Shown here: positions 55,714 through 64,000 of the stretch, piece after piece | Position numbering within the stretch: the first letter of the stretch is position 1 | Layout of the letters: every line of letters begins with the position of its first letter | Assembly (NCBI GenBank): GCA_019009955.1 | Contig: CM032228.1 | Coordinates: 207,349,501 to 207,413,500 of the forward strand | From: Riptortus pedestris | Taxonomy: Eukaryota > Arthropoda > Insecta > Hemiptera > Alydidae | DNA length: 64,000 nt | Direction of reading: 5' to 3' | Made by a program: the position numbers and the translations under genes | The notes under the pieces: model-generated | Database searches by the model: none | The model's input: only the letters and a program-made list of their open reading frames with translations | What the model was told of the DNA's origin: nothing

Positions 55714-58700
55714 GTAAGTAGATTTGCAGTTGTTTTTGTTTTGTGATATGGCTGTTTGTGTTGATATGAATTTTCTTCTTATATGTATTAAATTTTGTTT
55801 ATTAGTAAGTTTAAAGAAACCAATTATGTTTAATACTAAGCTTTTAAGCATGTACTTTCCTGAATTTGTACACATGTCCTTTTTTTTTTTTTTCCATTAT
55901 TAAGGTTTTCCTAATAGTGCATTTGGTCTCTTCATCTGGGGTCTCACTTTTAACTATATACTTAGAAATGAAGAAAATTTTTAATGAATGTATGTATGTC
56001 ATCATTTTGTTAAACAAAATTTCTCAATATAATACCCAGGATTTAAACAATTGTGTTATCCACTTTGATAATGTGTGTGTCAAAAAACTTGTACAGAAAT
56101 TATTTAATGGTGACCTCAAACAATTGCTAATCCTTCACAGGGGGTACTTCCCTTCATGGGTGGGATGGTAACCATTAAATAATACTTCCTGCTACTTAGC
56201 CTTAGTAGCATGAAATGGAAGTAAATTTAAATTAGGTGTGCTATGATTCCATGCCATATCTTCCAGGGACATACACCCAAAGTTGGCAGATATCGATGAG
56301 TCTTTGAGTGATTATTATACGAATAGGTCTAAGGGCAGTTATCAAATTTCTTCTTATTATGACAATTAGTTTGTTGAGTGTATGTAAACAAATATGAATC
56401 TCATGTAGGACAACCTTATTTATGGTTTCTATTTACAACCTTTTTAAGGTTTCTGTTGCCATGCTTCCTTTCAAAATTAGTCTTATTGTATTTCATAATT
56501 TGTTTTGAGAATTAAATTGTGAATTAAAAAAAAAAAAAAAAAAAAAGTAGGATTTAAAGCTATTAATTTCAAATATCAATTAAAAAAAAAAATTGAATTC
56601 TATTGAAACCATTGACTCATACTTATATCATCTATCATGATAATACCTTAACCCATTATACTACTAAAAGCTATAAAACAAATTCTTTAAAATGGTGTAA
56701 TGAAATTAGAAGGTTTTTGGTTTTCAAAATTTCATATGCTCTAGGTAAAACCAATGGGTAAGAGCTTCCAACTACTTACCCATTTTAATATATAATAAAA
56801 TTATATGGTAAAAGAGAAAGTGATTCTATTTTGATATGGCGTTTGTTAAATAAATAAATATTAAACAAACGCCCTATCAAAATATTATTTATTATTTACT
56901 TACGTAAACTTTTTGCAACTAAGGCTAATTGGGACAGGTTATCTACAGGTGACCACCCTTTTCTAGCCATGGTGGGATTAAGGATTTCATTTAATGAATT
57001 TCGTGACTAAATAAATTGCCTTGCCCAGGCGGGAATCGAACTCGCCACTCTAGGTTTACCATGTGAAGGTCAATGCTTTAACTCACATGGCCAACCTGAG
57101 CCAAAATAGAATCACTTTCTCTTTTACCATATAATTGTATTATATATTAAATAAATAAATGGGGCTCAGGTTGGCCATGTGAGTTAAAGCTTTGACCTTG
57201 ATCTCACATGGTAAACCTAGAGTGGCGAGTTTGATTCCCACCTGGGCAAGGGAATTTATTTAGTGACGAAATTCATTAAATGAAATCCTTAATCCCACCA
57301 TGGCTAGAAAAGGGTGGTCACCTGTAGATAACCCGTCCCAATTAGCCTTAGTTGCAAAAAGTGGACGTTAATAAATAATTTAATTTAATTTAAATAAATA
57401 AATTTAAAAAAATAATTATTTTTTGCAATCTAGGTTTTTTTAATGATTAAGCTAAATTTTATATCAAATAATTTGACTTGTTCAGATTGACCAAAGTTTT
57501 AACATTTTCTTATTTGAAATAAATAAAAATGAGGGACCCGTAAAAACCCTGGAATATTTAATTCCAAAGCCTCTTGATGAAATAGCTAAAATACTTTATT
57601 CTGGGACACAAGCCTGATTCTCTTTGTACAAGTCAAGTTTAGAACATGACCCTCTCCCCCCCCCTGTCTCTGCCCCCCCCCACCTTCCCTTCAAATCACT
57701 ACATACATCTACACTGCATTATCATACATTATTTATACATCTCTAGGTTCAATTAAAGTACTCATATCTTCACTTGATACTGTTAACTCATTACTTACAA
57801 TGGCAGATTTCTTAGAACCAAAATACTTCTTAGTTTGAACCTTTTTTGTTTGTTGAAGGAAAAGGTAGAAGAAGAAATAGAACATTCACTTAGTGAAAGT
57901 GCCAGTGAAAGTGAGCCAGAGGAAAAGAAGCCTATCAAAAAGAAAACGACTAAAAAACCTGAAAAGGAAGTGAAAAAGCGAGGTACAAAAAGAGGGGCTG
58001 ACGATGATGGAGCTCCTAGTAAAAAGACTAAGGCAGAGCTAGTTAAACCAGACCTAAAAGATCTTAATTTTGATTGTGATAAAGAGACTCCTGATGGCAA
58101 AAAATGGAACCTCAAAATATCAACGTGGAATGTTGCTGGACTTCGGGCTTGGATAAAGGTATATTATTCTTGATTTCATATAAGACTGTAGAACTGAAAT
58201 TATTTTCATTTGGACTAGTTTATTTATATATAAGTACTTACAACGTAATTATATGTAGTGTGTGTATTCATTCAACTTAAAAGAAAAATAATTAAGAATT
58301 GTGTTTGAAGTGACTTTTGTATAGTCTATAGTGCAGACATACTTATTACAAGAACTTTTATACTTTCCCTGGTAGTCATAAATTCATGAAATTTGGTGCA
58401 CATTTGTGCATTATAATTCCTGATTGTTATGAATAGCTCATTCCACAGGATTTTGTAAGGAAGGAGAGGGGGCAAACTTAAATACTAACTTAAATACTAT
58501 TGTAATTAAGCCCTACTTTTAATAGATAGAAAATCTGTTTTTAACAATTTAGTAGTATACATTTTTGAATGATTAATGTGTGTATTGGCTCAGATATGGG
58601 TGACTGAATTTTACCTTTCTCCATCCTTTACTATTATCATAGATAATTAAGTACATCATTAAAATCATTTTGTTATTTTATTGTACGCATCTAGAGTGGT

Positions 58701-59785
58701 AGGCATGATTTCTACGTGGGCAGGTGTTTATAGGAGAGTCAGGGAGTTTTCGAATTTACAAAGAAAATAATTAGTTACTAACTCATAAAATAAAATTAGT
58801 CCCATCCTAGCTAGAAAAGGGTGGTAACCTGTAAATAACCCATCCTAATTAGCCATATCAGCACAAAGTGGATTCGTCAGCATAGCAGAACAAAATAGTT
58901 TAGTTCATTTATTTTGTTTAATTATATAAAATTTGAGATAAGACCACTTTATTACCACATTTTGCTTAAAATATTACTGTTTAGGCTAAACTGCTAGTAA
59001 ATAAAGTATCTAATCCGATATTACTCGTTTTTATCATTGTTGAAGAGGAAAGAATTTTTATTACCTGTACTGTCATTAGATTAAATATGCAAAATGGTTT
59101 CCTGCATTTCATTCAAAATTATTTCAGTTATAAGTGGAATACAATATATCTGTTCCAATAAATTGGATGTTTGTACCTATTGCATAAATAACAAAATTAT
59201 ATGCCTTAGAATATGTGATATACAATTAATAGTCTTCAATATAAAACTTCATATTTAGGACTGTTGCATTTTCTAGTTATGCTCCTTTTGACTGAAATAG
59301 TCTAAGGGGAGGGGCGAGGAGAGAGGTCAGAAAAGGGTGAAATGAAAGATTGCAGAATTCTCCATACTGATGATAGATACAAAAGATTTATTTAGAATCT
59401 TCTTTGTTTACACTATGTAAATATCTATAAATTAAGTTCTATGGCAATTCTTGATCGGATGCATTGGAACAGAGATATTGCACTAATGAAATAATTTTAA
59501 ATGAACTGTATATTTTCTGTATATTATGAGCAAAACATTTTGCATTTTCATTTAATAAGAGTACAAGGAACTCATGGGCTGCACTCATCAGATTTTTATA
59601 ATAGCCAAAAACAATCATGTCCTAAATCTTGTGTATTGGCAATAGGCATAGATTTGCATATTTACTCCTCTGTACCCCCCCCCCCTCTGTATTCAAAAGG
59701 GGAGGTGCACAAACTAGTTTTTAATTCTATGTCTAGTTGTCTCAGAGTTCTGATACATATGTACAGAAATCTCTCTGAGCCTAAT

Positions 59786-59816
<31 letters not shown>

Positions 59817-62800
59817 GGGAAGGTTAAACAGATAATTCCATTGAAATCTGAAAACCTAACTTTTTCATGATTATTTCAGCTCGTGCAAGGAAGTAAAATG
59901 TGACAAGTACAATGATAGTATTACTAGAACCTTAATAATACAACAATAGATAGCGATTTCAAATTATAATATTTATGCAAGATTTTCTACAGTAATTTAT
60001 TTTACATATTTGATAGTACTAAATTCTGGAAACATGCAACTGAAAAACTAAGATTTCTGTGACCAGCATAAATACTATCATTCATAAAATAACAATACAA
60101 CTTCAATTATTAACTACATAATTTTTGTTTATTTTATATGTAATTAAATTTATCATGTTTTTATTTTTGTAGAAAGATGGAGTTGAATATATTAAGAAGG
60201 AAGATGCAGACATTCTGTGTCTACAGGAAACTAAATGCCCCGAGCCAAAGGTTCCACCAGAAGCCAAAGTTCCTGGCTATCATTATTATTGGGCAAATAG
60301 TAAGTCCAATAACATTTTCATTGCTAGTGACTTTCCAAATTTAGAATTATTATGAATATGATGTTCGATAATACTAGATTCACGGAATACATATTGGTCC
60401 ATGTGTAGATATTTTATTATGAAGCTTGAATCATAATATTGAGTGTTATTTAATAGCTAAATGGCTTTGTATTGAAGCTACTTCCAATTTTCTTGTTATT
60501 ATTGTTCATATTTTTATTTATTGATTTCTTATTTATTAAAGGTGACCACTTCAATGCCAATTCATTATAAAACAAAAAGTATATGAAAAATATTAGTAAA
60601 TTTACAACAAAAGAAAAAAAAAACTGTTAAGAGGTAAACTGGAAGGAGGTAGAATCTTAAACGTGAACTGTATCATGTGATTAGAATGATCTTCATTGTT
60701 GATGTTTGCTTTAATTGACTACAGCTTTGCTTGGCTTAAACTACTTGTTTTTTTAGTGCTCTTTTTTTAAATTTTAAATGTCTATTCATATTTAAAGTAT
60801 TTTTTTAAAAAATGGCAGATTGCTGTGCTAAGTTACTAATTTTCATTTATATGAACATTTCTGTGTTAAAAAAAGTTACATCAGATGCATTTAAGTATTT
60901 GCATTTTTACATAATGTATTCATTGTTTAAAATAATTATATATTAACATTAATGTTCTTTGTAAGCGATGTAATTTTTTTTTTATTATTGATTGGTTTAA
61001 GGTGTGAAGGATGGATATGCTGGAGTAGCAATATACTCGAAAGAAAAGCCACTAAGTGTTAAAATTGGCTTAGGCATAAAGGAACATGACAATGAAGGAA
61101 GGGTTATTACTGCTGAATATGAAAAATTTTACCTTGTCTCTACATGTGCGTTAATAGTTGCTCATTTATTTACTTTTTTATTTTCTTTGATCATATGGAA
61201 TTAAATAAAATTTGTTGTTGGATTATAGATGTTCCAAATGCAGGCCAAGGGTTGAAAACGCTACCAAAAAGGCTTAAATGGGATACAGATTTCAAAAACT
61301 ATTTAAAAGAGCTTGATGCTAAGAAGCCTGTCATACTTTGTGGAGACTTAAATGTTGCGCACAATCCAATAGATCTTGCGAATCCAGCTACAAATACCAA
61401 ACACGCTGGATTTACTCAAGAAGAGCGAGATGGTTTTAGTGCTCTATTAAAGGAAGGATTTGTGGATTCTTTCCGGCATATGTATCCTGACATGAAAGGC
61501 GCTTACACTTTCTGGTCTTTCTTTGGAAATGCCAGAGCTAGGAACACTGGATGGTAATCATAATTTTTCTCTTTTGCTTTCCTGAGAGATGAGATATCTT
61601 TCAGTCAATTTACAATGCAAGTTAATAATCTCTACAACAAAAAGCGGCTGAATTCTAAACAAACAGGCCAGCCAGCCTCGTAGCGCTGAATAGATATTTA
61701 GGCCGGAAAGACAAACAATTAATGAAATATATCTGAGTATAACATATTAATTTTACTGAAAACAATTTACTTTTGCGAGTGCTGTAGTTTGGAATTGATC
61801 CCAACCAGTTTTATCTCAATCACTCAAATTTTAGTAATCCAAGAACAAAAGAAGGGGGGGGGATCCACAGAACGTATTTGTATATATCTCTCAAAGTAAA
61901 AGTTCAATGAAAACTATATTTGGTATTTAATCTTGTAATCAAGGGGTTCTTGATATAACAGCTTATTGTGAATATGACATGAGTAGAAGTGGCGGTTTGC
62001 TGAAGTCTCAAAACTGAAAAATGCAAATATCTCGGTTAATATTCAAGCTAGAGAATAATTGTAATAGCAATATTTATAGTAAATTTAATTTGCAATAAGA
62101 TTGTTTCTATATAATTTTTCAATCGACGTGTAGTAACAGGGATATTTAGAATTTTCGAAATTTTCTCCACATAACTCTCCCCTCCCCCTGGTCCGATTTC
62201 AGGTGTTAACAAAAATAATCTTTCTTTTTACATAAAACGGCTAAATATCGAGTTTGGTAACGATTAAACAATAATTGCGACCGCTAGAGCAGTAACCAAT
62301 CTAAAATTCCATTCACGCCAATAAGCCATGAGCAGTCAAAATTCCATTCTATGCCAGAGTTGTTAGATAGCCATCACTCCGTTCCCTGTAGCCTGCATTA
62401 ACTGACTACTGATAGACTATTAGCCAGTATGAGTCAGCAGACTACAACTTTAATCTACCCTCCAGTCTTGCCCCTCTGACATGTTGTAAATGAGAATTTA
62501 GACAAGGAGAGGAAAAACTAAAGGATATGTTCTTTAATGGCTGAAAGTTAGAGGTTTAGAGTTATGAAAAAATCCAATACCATTAACCATAACAAACAAC
62601 TTTTGTTATTATGAGATCATCAAGAAATATAAATAAAACTTATTATAGAAATTATTTCCTTAATTTTTTATTCTATACTTTTCATTTAACCCAAATATTA
62701 CGAGTTTATTTTTTTTTTAGTTTTCAGCCTTTATTGAACACCCATTCCCATTTATCTGATTTTAACAATAAGCTAATATATTATGAAACATCTCGTTCTA

Positions 62801-63967
62801 AGTATAAGCACTGTCTGCATTGTTTTGGTCATGCCTTTATTAAGGGCGAAACATGGACTGAGTTTTAGATGTCATTTAGGAGTCAATCTACCATGTGGAA
62901 AATGAACATTAAGGACTTTTTTCATTTAATCTAATGTTTTAGTAAATTAAATATTATAGAAACTTTTGTACCACTTTAGAAAGTAAAAGTCCTTTTATGT
63001 ATTCATGCTATTTGGAGGAACTGTATTGAGGATTAGAGGTTACTAATGGTAATTAATACCTGTCTCCCCACCCCCTCCTAATTCTGTCATTTGCACTTAC
63101 TGCAATCACTTCTCCCTAAAAAAAAGGGTTTCTTAAACACGGATGTAAGGAAATTTATATTTTTAACCCTTTCAGAACAGTAAACATTTATACCTACCAG
63201 TATAGGACTTAATTACCTTCTACACTCTTGGAGGCTAAATCAAAAGCCCATTTGCTTTTCTTATCCAACTACTGCCATTCCTGACAGATAAACAGGTTTA
63301 AAAATCAAGGTACAGTACATTCAGTGCTTTTAGTATAAGCAGGGCAGAAAGTCTAAGAATAAATGAAAATATTATAAGTAAAGTTTATATCCTACATATT
63401 TTTTTTAAATGTATTAAGGGGCTCAGGTTAGCCATGCGAGTAAAAGCGTTGACCTTTATCTCACATGGCAATCCTAGAGTGGTGAGTTCAATTCTCGCCT
63501 GGGCAAAGCAAATTATTTAGTGACGAAATTCATTAAATAACATCCTAAAATCCCACCCTGGCTAGAAAAGGGTGGTAACCTGTAGATAACCCGTCCCAAT
63601 TAGCCCCAGTTGCAAAAAGTGGACGTTAATAAATAATAATAATAATAATAAATGTATTAAAAATGAGTGGCAAACTCATTAAATAAAATCCTTAGTCCCA
63701 CCCTGGCTAGAAAAGGGTGATTCCTGTAGATAACTCGTCCCGATTAGCCATAGTTGCATAAAGTGGACGTTAATAAATAAATAAATAAAAATGTATTTTT
63801 CCTTATTTTAATTATCTGAACTGATGGTTATTTTTTATTTTTTTTTCAGGCGATTGGATTATTTTGTTTTATCTGAAAGACTAATGCCAAATGTTTGTGA
63901 CAATGTTATTCGCAACCAAGTATTTGGCAGTGACCACTGCCCAGTTACTCTGTTTTTACATATTTAA
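55519..63967 (+). CDS. APEX1: AP endonuclease 1 (APE1/ExoIII family)
   Basis: A base-excision-repair endonuclease that cuts 5' to abasic sites. Six exons: 55519 (or 55549/55690)-55713, 57859-58158, 60173-60299, 61002-61145, 61229-61553, 63850-63967; all phases agree. From ATG 55690 the protein has 345 residues. It has a Lys/Glu-rich nuclear-type N-terminus ([20 protein letters not shown]), then the ExoIII fold. Catalytic residues are present: N99 ([11 protein letters not shown]), E127 (LCLQETK), Y199 (STYVPNAG), D238/N240 (CGDLNVAH), D310 (RLDYF), D335/H336 (GSDHC). The residue matching human D70 is Ala (A101), and human redox Cys65 is Ser (S96). Upstream in-frame ATGs at 55519 and 55549 add 57 or 47 residues with a mitochondrial-type presequence. 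It is closer to vertebrate APE1 in length than to the long Drosophila Rrp1. Confidence 0.93.
56885..57102 (-). mobile_element. tRNA-derived SINE, minus strand
   Basis: Full-length inverse copy, including CAGGCGGGAATCGAACTCGC (inverse B box) and ATGGCCAACCTGAGCC (inverse head). Confidence 0.9.
57161..57378 (+). mobile_element. tRNA-derived SINE, plus strand
   Basis: GGGGCTCAGGTTGGCCATGT head, AGTTTGATTCCCACCTGGGC B-box region, the full body, and the GACGTTAATAAATAAT tail. It is nearly identical to the inverse copy 58 bp to its left. Confidence 0.9.
57859..58158 (+). CDS. APEX1: APE1 exon 2
   Basis: 100 codons. The acceptor TTTGTTGAAG is non-ideal (AAG); a second in-phase AG six bases on (57865) is possible and would drop Glu-Lys. 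It encodes the acidic/basic tail and the first catalytic block [17 protein letters not shown]. Donor AAAG|GTATAT. Confidence 0.85.
58159..60172 (+). other. APE1 intron 2
   Basis: It contains a decayed SINE at about 58690-58872 (GTGGTAGGCATGATTTCTAC, then CTAGCTAGAAAAGGGTGGTA), a 59,290-59,510 segment that resembles 36,280-36,510, a C10 run near 59,678, and an AT run at 59790-59816. No exon is seen. Confidence 0.65.
59790..59816. repeat. (AT)n microsatellite
   Basis: About 13 AT units in APE1 intron 2. Confidence 0.9.
60173..60299 (+). CDS. APEX1: APE1 exon 3
   Basis: Acceptor TTTTTGTAG, donor A|GTAAGT. It encodes [20 protein letters not shown] through YHYYWAN and one base of Ser. It contains the metal-binding Glu. 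Confidence 0.92.
61002..61145 (+). CDS. APEX1: APE1 exon 4
   Basis: Acceptor GGTTTAAG, donor T|GTGCGT. It encodes [20 protein letters not shown] through [16 protein letters not shown], followed by one base of Tyr199. Confidence 0.9.
61229..61553 (+). CDS. APEX1: APE1 exon 5
   Basis: The acceptor is GGATTATAG; the 83-nt intron before it is short. It encodes [37 protein letters not shown] and [18 protein letters not shown], with donor TG|GTAATC. Confidence 0.93.
61800..62298 (+). mobile_element. HINE-like fragment in APE1 intron 5
   Basis: It has AAATGCAAATATCTCGGTTA, ATTTGCAATAAGATTGTTTC and the 'GCGACCGCTAGAGCAGTAAC' segment, and stops where other copies have the AT core. It has no 3' hairpin, and a G8 run lies near 61853. 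Confidence 0.75.
63419..63640 (+). mobile_element. tRNA-derived SINE
   Basis: GGCTCAGGTTAGCCATGCGA head, GAGTTCAATTCTCGCCTGGG B-box region, complete body, and an (ATA)n tail. Confidence 0.88.
63660..63780 (+). mobile_element. SINE body, head missing, in tandem with the previous copy
   Basis: GTGGCAAACTCATTAAATAA through CCCACCCTGGCTAGAAAAGG to GGACGTTAATAAATAAATAA. It is 5'-truncated and sits just after the tail of the full copy. Confidence 0.85.
63850..63967 (+). CDS. APEX1: APE1 exon 6
   Basis: Acceptor TTTTTTTCAG. The first G completes Trp. It encodes [16 protein letters not shown] through [15 protein letters not shown] and stops with TAA at 63965-63967, typical of the ExoIII C-terminus. 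The 3'UTR runs off the window. Confidence 0.93.
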
Positions 63968-64000
63968 GTGTTCTCCTATTGTCTGATATAAAATGTAAAA

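Larger units (their letters stand above)
56786..57378. repeat. Compound inverted structure with two opposed SINEs
   Basis: A 48-bp segment at 56786-56833 is repeated in inverse at 57102-57149 with one mismatch. The left copy runs directly into a hairpin (TTTTGATATGGCGTTTGTT / AACAAACGCCCTATCAAAA, about 56829-56882). A minus-strand SINE (56885-57102) ends exactly at the right copy, and a plus-strand SINE (57161-57378) begins 12 bp after it. Confidence 0.85.
55714..57858 (+). other. APE1 intron 1
   Basis: It contains a SINE body fragment at about 56145-56225, an A20 run near 56,530, and the SINE inverted complex at 56786-57378. A C-rich stretch lies near 57,650-57,690. No coding exon is seen. 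Confidence 0.7.

Overview
The window looks like part of an insect genome. It is AT-rich, has very long introns, and is crowded with non-autonomous mobile elements. The order is not fixed by sequence alone; a hemipteran-type genome is only a guess. Four protein-coding genes can be supported from their exons and splice sites, and none is interrupted.

Positions 1-28,200 hold the 3' end of cacophony (cac), the Cav2-type voltage-gated calcium channel alpha-1 subunit, on the + strand. The exons are 7347-7477, a probable in-frame cassette exon 7726-7830, 10879-11027 and the terminal coding exon 26278-26726, which ends in the DDWC PDZ-ligand motif. A 307-bp 3'UTR intron follows and lies inside the loop of a 14-bp inverted repeat. 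The large introns hold SINE, foldback, Helentron-like and tandem-repeat elements.

Positions 28,200-39,600 are gene-poor: a near-perfect 278-bp foldback, tandem repeats, and several copies of one interspersed family. I read that family as HINE-like (non-autonomous Helentron) because it has subterminal inverted repeats, an (AT)n core and a 3' hairpin.

Positions 39,600-44,020 hold a divergent pair. On the - strand is DAPIT (ATP synthase membrane subunit, 52 aa). On the + strand is the homolog of human C15orf61 (132 aa). The DAPIT intron carries two related elements with terminal inverted repeats and 9-bp target-site duplications.

Positions 44,020-55,410 are a transposon graveyard. They contain a duplicated GGCGGT-rich segment, a palindromic element, a hAT-like element with an 8-bp target-site duplication that carries a 44-bp minisatellite and a nested HINE-like copy, a broken LINE reverse transcriptase, a broken THAP domain next to a Tc1/mariner-type helix-turn-helix fragment, and a ~1.4-kb repeat built of ~300-bp monomers.

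Positions 55,500-63,967 hold a complete AP endonuclease 1 (ExoIII/APE1 family) gene on the + strand in six exons. An upstream in-frame start would add a mitochondrial-type presequence. A tRNA-derived SINE family is scattered through the window, including a head-to-head inverted complex in intron 1 of this gene. There is no operon-like linkage. DAPIT, and possibly the C15orf61 homolog and the long APE1 form, point to mitochondria; cac acts at the synapse.
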